Assembly: GCA_021555105.2 (NCBI GenBank)
Contig: CP134604.1
Coordinates: 2,356,001-2,420,000, forward strand
Length of the DNA: 64,000 bases
Direction of reading: 5' to 3'
Source: Thalassospiraceae bacterium LMO-JJ14
GTDB lineage: Bacteria > Pseudomonadota > Alphaproteobacteria > Rhodospirillales > Casp-alpha2
The position numbers and the translations under genes are program-made. Under the pieces are notes generated by a model. The model made no database searches, was not told where the DNA came from, and saw only the letters and a program-made list of their open reading frames with translations. Below are positions 36,240 to 44,399 of this stretch, piece after piece (position 1 is the stretch's first letter; every line of letters begins with the position of its first letter).

Positions 36240-37472
36240 GTGAGCAGAAGCGAAAAAATAACTTTTACCGGCGCGCTGGGCGATGAACTGGCGGCACGAC
36301 TCGATTCACCGGATGGTAAGGTCAGGGCTTACGCCCTGTTTGCACACTGCTTTACCTGCACCAAGGATATATTTGCCGCCAGCCGAATCGCCGAAGGTCT
36401 GACGGCACACGGGATTGCCGTATTGCGTTTCGACTTCACCGGGCTTGGCGCCAGTGAAGGCGAGTTCGCCAACACAAACTTTACCTCGAACGTTGGTGAT
36501 CTGGTCGCCGCAGCGGGCTATATGCGCGAGCATTTATCGGCCCCGAAAATCCTGATCGGTCATTCCCTGGGCGGTGCCGCTGTCCTTGCCGCCGCGCCTG
36601 AAATTGCAGAAGTCGAGGCCGTGTGTACCATCGGCGCGCCGGCAGACCCTGGCCACGTTGCCAACAATTTCGGCGACGACATCAAGAAAATCGATGCCGA
36701 AGGCGAAGCTGACGTCACACTTGTCGGCCGTCCGTTCCGTATCAAAAAACAGTTCCTGGACGATATCCGCGCACAGAAGCTCAAGGACATCGTCGCCCGC
36801 CTCGGCCGCGCACTGCTGATTTTTCATTCACCTGTCGACAATATCGTCGGCATCGAAAATGCCCAGGAGATCTATATCGCGGCGAAGCATCCAAAAAGTT
36901 TCGTGTCGCTGGATAATGCCGATCACCTGCTTTCGAAACGCACCGATGCCGTTTATTGCGCCAACGTCATTGCTGCCTGGGCGGAGCGATATATTGAGGC
37001 AGATGTCGAAGCGGACAGCGAAGTTGACGTGCCTGCGGTAGCGGATGGAGTCGTCGTGCAGGAAACGGGGCAGGGCAAGTTTGCCAATATCATATCCGTT
37101 GGCGGACGACACTTGCTGCATGCCGACGAACCGCTGAGTGTCGGCGGCAACGACAGCGGACCGTCACCCTATGACTACCTGATGGCCGCCCTTGGCAGTT
37201 GTAAGGCCATGACCATGCGTATGTATGCCGAGCGCAAGGGGTGGCCGCTTAAGCAGGCTCGGGTAACACTGCGCCATGATAAAATTCACGCCGAGGATTG
37301 TGCCACCTGCGATACCGAAAAAGGCATGGTCGACCGGATAGACGCCGAAATCGCGTTGAGTGGCGATCTATCCGCAGAGCAGCGCCAAAAGATCTTCGAA
37401 ATCGCCGAACGCTGTCCTGTGCATCAAACGCTGACCCACGAAATCAGCCTCACGGCCAAACTTTTCGAATAG
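36240..37472 (+). CDS. alpha/beta hydrolase-OsmC fusion protein
   Basis: A 410-residue two-domain protein. Residues about 1-255 are an alpha/beta hydrolase with nucleophile S109 in IGHSLGG and late histidine in NADHLLS. Residues about 270-410 are an OsmC domain with the peroxidatic and resolving cysteines C321 (GSCKAMTMRM) and C392 (ERCPVHQTL). OsmC domains reduce organic hydroperoxides. The fusion may release and then reduce peroxidised acyl groups, which is inference. It begins at GTG 36240, with GAGG 9 bases ahead, directly after the PAS gene. Confidence 0.88.
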   Translation: MSRSEKITFTGALGDELAARLDSPDGKVRAYALFAHCFTCTKDIFAASRIAEGLTAHGIAVLRFDFTGLGASEGEFANTNFTSNVGDLVAAAGYMREHLSAPKILIGHSLGGAAVLAAAPEIAEVEAVCTIGAPADPGHVANNFGDDIKKIDAEGEADVTLVGRPFRIKKQFLDDIRAQKLKDIVARLGRALLIFHSPVDNIVGIENAQEIYIAAKHPKSFVSLDNADHLLSKRTDAVYCANVIAAWAERYIEADVEADSEVDVPAVADGVVVQETGQGKFANIISVGGRHLLHADEPLSVGGNDSGPSPYDYLMAALGSCKAMTMRMYAERKGWPLKQARVTLRHDKIHAEDCATCDTEKGMVDRIDAEIALSGDLSAEQRQKIFEIAERCPVHQTLTHEISLTAKLFE

Positions 37473-37479
37473 CCCGGGG

Positions 37480-37950
37480 CTATGCCCACAAGCGACCGGT
37501 GGAACCGAGAATGACCGTGATCAGGCCAAGAACGAGATTGATCGCGACGATCTTGCGGATGCGCTCAAGATTATGCCGCGCATCATCCCAGTTCTCACCC
37601 GCAACTGCGGTCCTGAAGGCCGCATACGGTTTCATATAAAGATAGATGAACAGGACAATCATCAGCCATCCGGTTCCGTGCATCCAGTGGATGTGAAGGC
37701 CAGCGCCGGTAAACCCGCCGAAATCGATGAATATCTGCCAATAACCGGTTGCCGGAATCACCACCACGGCGATCCAGACCCAATAAAAGAAACGCCCGAA
37801 GACACGATTCCACAGCTTGAGCCGCTCGGGCGGTGGTTCGATCGCAGGGACGCTTGGCCGCAATACCTGATAGGCGAAAAACATACCGCCGACCCAAACG
37901 ACGGCAAACAGGGCATGCAAGCCCAACATAAATGGTGACAGTTCGATCAT
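37480..37950 (-). CDS. CopD-like membrane protein
   Basis: A 156-residue integral membrane protein with four hydrophobic helices (about 5-25, 51-70, 88-105, 130-152). The pattern HALFAVVWVGGMFF near the N-terminus, with a histidine in helix 1, and HIHWMHGTGW resembles the CopD family, some of which bind haem or copper. The role is uncertain. Its ATG overlaps the stop of the upstream ParA gene (ATGA), so the pair is coupled. It is convergent with the hydrolase-OsmC gene, 7 bases apart. Confidence 0.75.
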   Translation of the reverse strand: MIELSPFMLGLHALFAVVWVGGMFFAYQVLRPSVPAIEPPPERLKLWNRVFGRFFYWVWIAVVVIPATGYWQIFIDFGGFTGAGLHIHWMHGTGWLMIVLFIYLYMKPYAAFRTAVAGENWDDARHNLERIRKIVAINLVLGLITVILGSTGRLWA

Positions 37951-38579
37951 TTGGCAGCCCTTTCAAGTTCATGGGCGAGGGCACGGATTTCATCCGCAGC
38001 CTGCGAAGACGGCTCGCTTTCCGTGACTCCCATACCATCCATCATGGAAGCGGCGAATGCGACACGGTTGCCGAGCGTATTTGTCGTCAATTTAAGATCA
38101 TTCTGCCCGAGCAGACCCTGCACCGCTTCAACCAGACGCGAACGCGGCGGCACACGGTTGAGGACCAATCGCACATCGGTCCCCTGATCCTTGGCAAAAC
38201 TTGCCGTCGGTGTTGTCGCCCAGACATCCATGGGTGAGGGCTGCACGGGTATAACGACCAGATCGGCGGCGCGCATGGCGTTCTTGGTTTCGGTTTCGGC
38301 ATGCGGCGGGCAATCGATGAGGACGATATCGAAATCATTCTTCAGTCGGTCGAGTTCGGTGCCGACGCGCCACCCGGATACATCGCTGAGGCGGATAGCA
38401 GCCAGATCGCGGCTGTTGGCTTCACGGAGCGCATGCCATGCCGTCAGGCTCGACTGTGGATCGATATCCATCAGGGCGACGCGGCGGTTGTTGGCCCAGG
38501 CAACGGCCAATTGAGCTGCCAGCGTGGTTTTGCCTGCGCCGCCTTTCTGTTGCGCGACGGCAATGATACGTGCGGGCAT
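37947..38579 (-). CDS. orphan ParA-family ATPase
   Basis: A 210-residue deviant-Walker-A ATPase of the ParA/MinD superfamily. The motif is KGGAGKTT (residues 12-19), followed by LMDIDPQSSL and VLIDCPPH. Such proteins position DNA, plasmids or large assemblies on the nucleoid or pole. No parB gene or parS-like repeats are next to it, so it is not the main chromosomal ParA. The start is ATG 38579; longer in-frame sequence upstream overlaps the divergent nnr gene and is not coding. It overlaps the CopD-like gene. Confidence 0.85.
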   Translation of the reverse strand: MPARIIAVAQQKGGAGKTTLAAQLAVAWANNRRVALMDIDPQSSLTAWHALREANSRDLAAIRLSDVSGWRVGTELDRLKNDFDIVLIDCPPHAETETKNAMRAADLVVIPVQPSPMDVWATTPTASFAKDQGTDVRLVLNRVPPRSRLVEAVQGLLGQNDLKLTTNTLGNRVAFAASMMDGMGVTESEPSSQAADEIRALAHELERAAK

Positions 38580-38756
38580 CGTTCGTTCCTTCATCCGGTC
38601 GCGCTGCCGTTGATTTCGGCAGTGCACAATAACAACCTTAATGGGGGTGCCGGTTTCCCTCAATGCCTGAGCGCGAGGAAATAGCATCAACCAAGAAAAA
38701 AGCCGTAAATCACAGCACGTCTTTAGCAAGTGCGAAACTGGGTGTACGATTCCCCC

Positions 38757-40214
38757 ATGTACGGGAATGCACTCTTGAGCGTGGCGCAAATGGGCGCCGC
38801 CGACCGGGCCGCGATCAAAGGCGGTGTCGCCGGTCTGTCGCTGATGGAACGCGCAGGCAGGGCAGTTGCCGAACGCGCCCAGCGGCTTGCCGGAAAACGG
38901 CCGATCGTCGTGCTGTGCGGTCCCGGTAACAATGGCGGTGACGGCTATGTCGCCGCGCGGTACCTGAAAAACCGGGGTTACAGGGTGCGCATTGCCGCCC
39001 TCGGCGATCCGGAAAAGCTCTCCGGCGATGCACTGGCCAATTACAGGCGCTGGAACGGCACCGTCGAGCCGCTGGCGCCGATGGTCCTCGAAGAAGGCTG
39101 CATTATCGTCGACGCCTTGTTCGGCGCCGGTCTGGCCCGCGAAATCGAAGGCGTTTGCGCCCATGTGCTGAATGCAGCGGCGGCGCTTGAACTCCCCGCC
39201 ATCGCGGTCGACCTGCCGAGCGGGATTAACGGCGATACCGGCGCCGTCATGGGCTGCGTGCTGCCGGCACTGGAGACCGTTACATTTTTCAGAAAGAAAC
39301 CTGGGCATCTGCTGTATCCGGGCCGGGGCACGTGCGGCGGCATTCATGTCGCCGACATCGGTATTCCGCCCGGTGTCCTGCATGACATCCAACCGGAAAT
39401 TTTCGAAAACACGCCTGCGATTTGGTCCGCAAACGTTTTCGCAGGCCATCGCCCGACCCGGCATAAATATGACCGCGGCCATGTGATCATTGCCGGGAGC
39501 GCCGTCATGCCGGGCGCCGCGAAACTGGCCGCCCGCGCCGCGCGCCGGGCGGGTGCGGGGTTGGCAACATTATCGGTGCCGGAACCGGCGCTCGGTATTT
39601 ATCTTGCCGGCGATCCCGGCAATATCGTCGAAGCCCGGCATGATTTTCAAGAAACCCTCGCCGATCCGCGCCGCAACACGGTCCTTGTTGGCCCCGGCAT
39701 CGGTGTCGGCGAGGAAGCACGAGGCCTGGTACTTCAGGCACTCGCCGGCGGCGCGCGCTCGGTCGTGCTGGATGCCGATGCCCTGACGTCCTTCAGCGAT
39801 GCGCCGAAATCCCTGTTCAAGGCCATCCGTGGCCCTTGCGTCCTGACTCCGCACGAAGGCGAATTCCGCCGTCTGTTCGCGTTTGAAGGCGACAAACTGT
39901 CGCGCGCCCGCGCCGCCGCCAAGCAATCCGGGGCAATCATCGTCCTGAAAGGGGCAGATACCGTGATCGCCGCACCGGATGGACGTGCCGCCATCAATGC
40001 CAACGCACCTGAATGGCTAGGCACTGCCGGGGCAGGGGACGTGCTGGCCGGCATCATTGCAGGTTTCCTGGCCACCGGCGCCCCTGCGTTCGATGCGGCA
40101 GCGGCGGGTGTATGGTGTCATGGCAAGGCTGCATCGTACATCGGACTCGGTCTCATCGCTGAAGATATCACCGAGGCCTTGCCTCAAGTGTTTACAGACC
40201 TAGACTGCGGCTGA
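38757..40214 (+). CDS. nnr: bifunctional NAD(P)H-hydrate epimerase / ADP-dependent dehydratase
   Basis: Repairs hydrated NADH and NADPH: the N-terminal domain (about 1-210) epimerises NAD(P)HX and the C-terminal domain (about 225-485) dehydrates the S form with ADP. Marks include CGPGNNGGDGYVAARYL, DLPSGINGDTG, HKYDRGHVIIAGS, LTPHEGEFRRLF, and GTAGAGDVLAGIIAGFLA. From ATG 38757 it is 485 residues; a GTG at 38730 would add nine. The two-domain form is the usual bacterial one. It is divergent from the ParA gene across 177 bases. Confidence 0.94.
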   Translation: MYGNALLSVAQMGAADRAAIKGGVAGLSLMERAGRAVAERAQRLAGKRPIVVLCGPGNNGGDGYVAARYLKNRGYRVRIAALGDPEKLSGDALANYRRWNGTVEPLAPMVLEEGCIIVDALFGAGLAREIEGVCAHVLNAAAALELPAIAVDLPSGINGDTGAVMGCVLPALETVTFFRKKPGHLLYPGRGTCGGIHVADIGIPPGVLHDIQPEIFENTPAIWSANVFAGHRPTRHKYDRGHVIIAGSAVMPGAAKLAARAARRAGAGLATLSVPEPALGIYLAGDPGNIVEARHDFQETLADPRRNTVLVGPGIGVGEEARGLVLQALAGGARSVVLDADALTSFSDAPKSLFKAIRGPCVLTPHEGEFRRLFAFEGDKLSRARAAAKQSGAIIVLKGADTVIAAPDGRAAINANAPEWLGTAGAGDVLAGIIAGFLATGAPAFDAAAAGVWCHGKAASYIGLGLIAEDITEALPQVFTDLDCG

Positions 40215-40265
40215 CACATACGAAGCCGCCTTGAAATCGGCACATAATAAAGGCAATTTACCGGC

Positions 40266-41690
40266 ATGGATGGTGAACCGACTAGTTTTCTGGACCGCAC
40301 GATCAGCAATCTCCGCGACGGCTGGCGGGCGATTGCGGGTTCGGGATATGACATATCGACCGCCATGGCACGGCCCGATCTGCCGGACTCAGATATCGAG
40401 ACGCTACGCAAGCAGATGCTGGCCTGCCTCAACAACAAGGGCGGCGAAGTCTCAGCACGCGCCGAAGCAGCAAAGCTCGGGCAGGTTTATCTGGCGCTCG
40501 ACGAAACCGGCCGCAAACGCTTCCTCAGCGTGCTTGCGCGTGAATTCGACACCGATCCCGCCCAGGTCGACGCCGCCATGGACGCGGTACAACTGGCCGA
40601 TGACGACAACGACCGCCGCGACGCCGAATATCTGTTGCGAAAAGCGCTGGAAGCACCACGCACCAAGCTGCTGACGCAATTCAATGCACTGCCGGACGGG
40701 GTTAAGTTCCTCGTCGATATGCGTGCCGAACTGCTGCGGTTCTCCAGGGAAGATCAGGCCCTGAAAGCGCTGGAGCGCGATCTGCGCGCTATTCTCGTTT
40801 CCTGGTTCGATGTCGACTTCCTCGAATTGCGGCTGATTTCCTGGGACAAGACGCCGGCGACCATTCTCGAAAAACTGATTGCCTACGAGGCGGTTCACGC
40901 CATCGCCAGCTGGGACGACCTGAAGAACCGTCTCGATTCCGATCGCCGCTGCTTTGCATTTTTCCATCCGCGCATGCCTAACGAGCCGCTTATTTTTGTC
41001 GAGGTTGCACTGGTCAACGGCATTGCCGGAAACGTTCAGGAACTTCTGGATGAACATGCACCGGTGCAAAATTCCAGTGAAGCCGACACGGCGATTTTTT
41101 ATTCCATCTCGAATGCACAACAGGGGCTTGCCGGTATCAGTTTCGGAAACTTCCTGATCAAGCGCGTCGTCGGCGAATTGCGCGAGGAATTCGAGAATCT
41201 CAAAACCTTCTCGACCCTGTCGCCGATCCCGGGTTTCCGTAAATGGCTGGATGGCCTGTTCGCTGCCGGTGATCCGAAGATCCTGCTGCCTGCCGAACGC
41301 AAAGCGCTCAAGGCCGTCACAATCAAGGACACCGGCCTCAAAGGTGTCGTGAAGGAAACCCTCAACGATCCGAACTGGTTCCATGATGAAAAGCTCGCAG
41401 AGGCACTGAAATCGCCGCTATTACGTCTTTGCGCCCGTTATCTGGTTGAGGAAAAGCGCCGTGAAGGCCGTGCGGCCGATCCGGTTGCGCATTTCCATCT
41501 TTCGAACGGCGCTGCCATTGAGCGTATCAACTGGCTTGGGGATACAGCATCCAACGGCATCAAGCAGTCCGCCGGCATGATGGTCAATTACGTCTATCAC
41601 CTCGGCAAGATCGAGGATAACCACGAAGCATACAGTGCTCGCGGCAAGGTTTCGACATCCAGTACTGTACGGGCACTCCTCAAAGGCTGA
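40266..41690 (+). CDS. malonyl-CoA decarboxylase
   Basis: Converts malonyl-CoA to acetyl-CoA and CO2. The 474-residue protein has the N-terminal helical domain and the C-terminal GNAT-fold catalytic domain. Catalytic residues are S319 in STLSPIPGF and H411 in FHLSNGA, as known for the family. No matB (malonyl-CoA synthetase) or malonate transport gene is beside it, unlike rhizobial mat operons. It may drain malonyl-CoA or act on a related acyl-CoA. It is a single gene between nnr and tRNA-Leu. Confidence 0.93.
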   Translation: MDGEPTSFLDRTISNLRDGWRAIAGSGYDISTAMARPDLPDSDIETLRKQMLACLNNKGGEVSARAEAAKLGQVYLALDETGRKRFLSVLAREFDTDPAQVDAAMDAVQLADDDNDRRDAEYLLRKALEAPRTKLLTQFNALPDGVKFLVDMRAELLRFSREDQALKALERDLRAILVSWFDVDFLELRLISWDKTPATILEKLIAYEAVHAIASWDDLKNRLDSDRRCFAFFHPRMPNEPLIFVEVALVNGIAGNVQELLDEHAPVQNSSEADTAIFYSISNAQQGLAGISFGNFLIKRVVGELREEFENLKTFSTLSPIPGFRKWLDGLFAAGDPKILLPAERKALKAVTIKDTGLKGVVKETLNDPNWFHDEKLAEALKSPLLRLCARYLVEEKRREGRAADPVAHFHLSNGAAIERINWLGDTASNGIKQSAGMMVNYVYHLGKIEDNHEAYSARGKVSTSSTVRALLKG

Positions 41691-41734
41691 TCGTTGGCGC
41701 CTATAAGCCCTTAAATTCTGCCGTTTCCTTGCGA

Positions 41735-41762
41735 TTGACAGTGTAGGCTAAATAAGTAGAGT
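41735..41762 (+). promoter_or_regulatory. sigma-70 type promoter for tRNA-Leu
   Basis: A perfect TTGACA (41735-41740), a 16-base spacer and TAGAGT (41757-41762). It lies 55 bases before the tRNA-Leu 5' end. Confidence 0.5.
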
Positions 41763-41817
41763 GTCGCACCGCTTCGGGGCGGGGCGCTTTGGGCACATTT
41801 GCCCGTGGTGAACTCGG

Positions 41818-41902
41818 GCGGGCGTGGTGGAATTGGTAGACACGCAGGTTTTAGGTACCTGTGACGTAAGTCGTGGGGGTTCAAGTCCCTCCGCCCGCAC
41901 CA
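41818..41902 (+). tRNA. tRNA-Leu (anticodon UAG)
   Basis: An 85-base class II tRNA. The acceptor stem pairs GCGGGCG (41818-41824) with CGCCCGC (41892-41898). The anticodon stem CAGGT/ACCTG encloses TTTAGGT, giving anticodon TAG, which reads CUA and other CUN leucine codons. The T-arm GGGGGTTCAAGTCCCTC is present. The CCA end is encoded in the DNA. The extra arm identifies it as a leucine tRNA. It precedes the trigger factor gene. Confidence 0.97.
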
Positions 41903-41984
41903 AATTTTACCCATGCGCCGGCCACCCGATGCGACGCGGTAAGTACCGCGAGTTGTCATAAACGTATGAATGTCTGGAAATCCG

Positions 41985-43469
41985 ATGCAGGTCACTGAAG
42001 TCAAATCCGAAGGTCTGAGCCGCGAATACAAAGTCGCGCTCCCGGCAAAAGAAATCGAAGAGAAGGTGTCGCACCGTCTCTCTGAAATTGCCAAAACCGC
42101 CAGCCTGCCGGGCTTCCGTCCGGGCAAGGTGCCGGTCTCCTTGCTGCGCAAACGCTACGGCCCGTCCGTCATGGGCGAAGTGCTCGAAAGCGCCGTTTCG
42201 TCTTCCGCCGAACAGGCGATTGCCGAGAAGGGCGTTCGCCCGGTCGGCCAGCCGCAGTTCGAAGTGACGTCGTTCGAAGACGGCAAGGACCTCGAATACA
42301 CCATGACCTTTGAGATTCTGCCGGAAATCACGTTGCCTGATTTCGCCAAGATCAATGTCGAACGCATGGTACCGAAGGTCGAGGAAAAGGACGTCGAGGA
42401 AACGCTGCAGCGGATCGCCGACGCCAACAAAACCTCCGACCCGATCAGCGGGAATCGCAAATCAAAATCCGGCGACATTGTCGTGATCGATTTCATCGGC
42501 AAGGTCGACGGCGAAGCATTCCCGGGCGGTTCAGCCGAAGGCTACAACCTGGAACTCGGTTCCGGTAACTTCATCCCGGGCTTCGAAGACCAGCTTGTCG
42601 GCGTGGCCGCAGGCAGCGATGCCGAAGTGAACGTCAAATTCCCTGACGAATACGGTGCGGCCGAACTGGCTGGCAAGGATGCCGTGTTCGAGGTCAAGGT
42701 CACGGAAATCCGTGAAACCAAGCCGTCGCCGATCGACGACGAACTGGCGAAGCTGGCGGGTGCCGAGAATCTTGAAAAGCTGCGCGACATGATTCGCGAA
42801 GAACAGGGCCGCGAGTTCAAGGAATATGGCCGCATGCTGGTCAAGCGCCGCCTAATGGACAAACTCGCCGACATGATTGATTTCGAAGTCCCGCCGCGTA
42901 TGTCCGAGCAGGAATACAATTCCATCATCCACCAGTGGCAGCATGAACAGCATGGTTCCGACGCCCAGCATGGCGATGCACACGACCACGAAGAAGCGCA
43001 CAAGATCGAACCCGACAAGGCACAGGCCGACGAGTTCAAGGAAATCGCCGACCGCCGTGTCCGCCTTGGTCTTTTGCTGAATGAAATCGGCCGCACTAAC
43101 AATATTCAGATCGGCCAGGACGATCTGAACAAGGCGATGATGAACGAAGCGCGTAAGTATCCGGGCCAGGAACAGCAGGTCATGGAATACTTCAAAAACA
43201 ATCCGCAGGCGCTCGAACAGGCCGCGGCGCCGATGTACGAAGACAAAATCATCGATTTCATTCTTGAAATGGTCAAAGTCACCGATAAGACGGCAACCAT
43301 GGAAGAACTGATCAAAGAGATCGAAGCCGAGAACGAAGCCGAAGAGACAAAGCCCAAGAAAGCGGCGCCGAAGAAAAAAGCTGCGGCCAAAAAGGACGAT
43401 GACGACGACAAGCCGAAAAAGAAAGCGGCACCGAAGAAAAAAGCCGCCGCCAAAAAAGACGAAGGCTGA
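41985..43469 (+). CDS. tig: trigger factor (ribosome-associated chaperone)
   Basis: Binds nascent chains at the ribosome exit and catalyses prolyl isomerisation. From ATG 41985 (MQVTEVKSEGLSREYKV, the usual family start) it is 494 residues; ATG 41970 adds five. The ribosome-binding signature GFRPGKVPVSLLRKRYG (about 43-59) and the FKBP-type domain with GDIVVIDFIGKVDGE are present, then the C-terminal chaperone domain. Two oddities: a His-rich insert around 42930-43001 and a Lys/Ala-rich repeated tail from about 43350. It leads the tig-clpP-clpX-lon-hupB block. Confidence 0.96.
   Translation: MQVTEVKSEGLSREYKVALPAKEIEEKVSHRLSEIAKTASLPGFRPGKVPVSLLRKRYGPSVMGEVLESAVSSSAEQAIAEKGVRPVGQPQFEVTSFEDGKDLEYTMTFEILPEITLPDFAKINVERMVPKVEEKDVEETLQRIADANKTSDPISGNRKSKSGDIVVIDFIGKVDGEAFPGGSAEGYNLELGSGNFIPGFEDQLVGVAAGSDAEVNVKFPDEYGAAELAGKDAVFEVKVTEIRETKPSPIDDELAKLAGAENLEKLRDMIREEQGREFKEYGRMLVKRRLMDKLADMIDFEVPPRMSEQEYNSIIHQWQHEQHGSDAQHGDAHDHEEAHKIEPDKAQADEFKEIADRRVRLGLLLNEIGRTNNIQIGQDDLNKAMMNEARKYPGQEQQVMEYFKNNPQALEQAAAPMYEDKIIDFILEMVKVTDKTATMEELIKEIEAENEAEETKPKKAAPKKKAAAKKDDDDDKPKKKAAPKKKAAAKKDEG
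43356..43460 (+). repeat. tandem 42-base coding repeat in the tig 3' end
   Basis: Two 42-base copies (43356-43397 and 43419-43460), separated by 21 bases, both encode KKAAPKKKAAAKKD. The spacer encodes an acidic run. The copies differ at synonymous positions. They form a strongly basic tail at the end of trigger factor. Confidence 0.85.
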
Positions 43470-43505
43470 TTCCTTATCTGAGGGGCGCCGGAACGATCAA
43501 CGGGA

Positions 43506-43530
43506 CCGGGGTAAATCCCCGGGACCGGTA
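43506..43530 (+). terminator. weak terminator-like hairpin after tig
   Basis: CCGGGG-TAAAT-CCCCGG (43506-43522) forms a 6-bp stem. The bases after it (GACCGGTATTTCTG) are only partly T-rich, so it may attenuate rather than stop transcription between tig and clpP. Confidence 0.4.
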
Positions 43531-43624
43531 TTTCTGACTGGATGGCATTCTGCAACTCCGCCCTTGCATGGCGGGGCTTCGGGGATTATCTCGGAACGAC
43601 AAGTTACACAAGGAGAGACGCGGA

Positions 43625-44254
43625 ATGTCTAACGCTATGGACACCTACATGAACACGCTGGTGCCGATGGTTGTCGAAACGACCAATCGCGGCGAGCGTG
43701 CTTACGACATTTATTCGCGCCTCCTCAAGGAACGCATCATTTTCCTGACCGGTGCCGTCCATGATGAAGTAGCGAGCCTGGTTTGCGCTCAGTTGCTGTT
43801 TCTGGAATCCGAAAACCCGGACAAGGACATTTCGTTCTATATCAATTCACCGGGTGGGGTCGTGACCTCGGGGCTCGCGATCTATGACACCATGCGGTAC
43901 ATCCGTCCCGACGTATCCACGGTTTGCATCGGTCAGGCCGCCTCCATGGGGTCGCTCCTGATGTGCGCCGGCACCAAGGGCAAGCGCTATGCGCTACCGA
44001 ATTCGCGGATCATGATCCATCAGCCTTCGGGCGGTGCACAGGGTCAGGCGACGGACATCGAAATCCAGGCGCGCGAGATTCTGAAGTTGCGCGAGCGTCT
44101 GAACAACATGTACGTCGAGCACACCGGTCAGAAGCTTGATGTCATCGAAAAAGCCGTCGAACGCGACACCTTCATGAGCGCGGATGAAGCCAAGACATTC
44201 GGCCTGATCGATGAAGTCGTCGCCGAACGTCCGCGCCCTGAAGAAGATAGCTGA
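43625..44254 (+). CDS. clpP: ATP-dependent Clp protease proteolytic subunit
   Basis: The serine peptidase that forms the ClpP tetradecamer and degrades substrates fed by ClpX or ClpA. From ATG 43625, with AAGGAGA about 8 bases ahead, it is 209 residues. The catalytic serine is S107 in GQAASMGS, histidine H132 in MIHQPSGG, and aspartate in the [12 protein letters not shown] segment. It is 155 bases after tig and 145 bases before clpX. Confidence 0.97.
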   Translation: MSNAMDTYMNTLVPMVVETTNRGERAYDIYSRLLKERIIFLTGAVHDEVASLVCAQLLFLESENPDKDISFYINSPGGVVTSGLAIYDTMRYIRPDVSTVCIGQAASMGSLLMCAGTKGKRYALPNSRIMIHQPSGGAQGQATDIEIQAREILKLRERLNNMYVEHTGQKLDVIEKAVERDTFMSADEAKTFGLIDEVVAERPRPEEDS

Positions 44255-44304
44255 CGGGATTTAAAGGCTTGCGGGTGCGTTTTAATGGCGCGGCGCTAAT
44301 ATCC

Positions 44305-44325
44305 ATCCCTGCCACAGGCAGGGAT
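44305..44325 (+). promoter_or_regulatory. hairpin between clpP and clpX
   Basis: ATCCCTGCC-ACA-GGCAGGGAT is a perfect 9-bp stem with a 3-base loop in the clpP-clpX gap. It is not followed by a T-run. It may be a processing or attenuation site that tunes ClpP relative to ClpX. Confidence 0.6.
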
Positions 44326-44399
44326 ATTGGGGATTGTACGGCCCCACTCGCGGCGAGTAACATAACGATTCTGAATTAGTATCGGATCAAGGAGTCCAA

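Noticed and set aside
38580-39482. In-frame minus-strand extension of the ParA gene of about 300 codons
   Set aside because: It lies fully antisense to the well-supported nnr gene, and ParA proteins start right before the KGGAGKTT motif, as at 38579.
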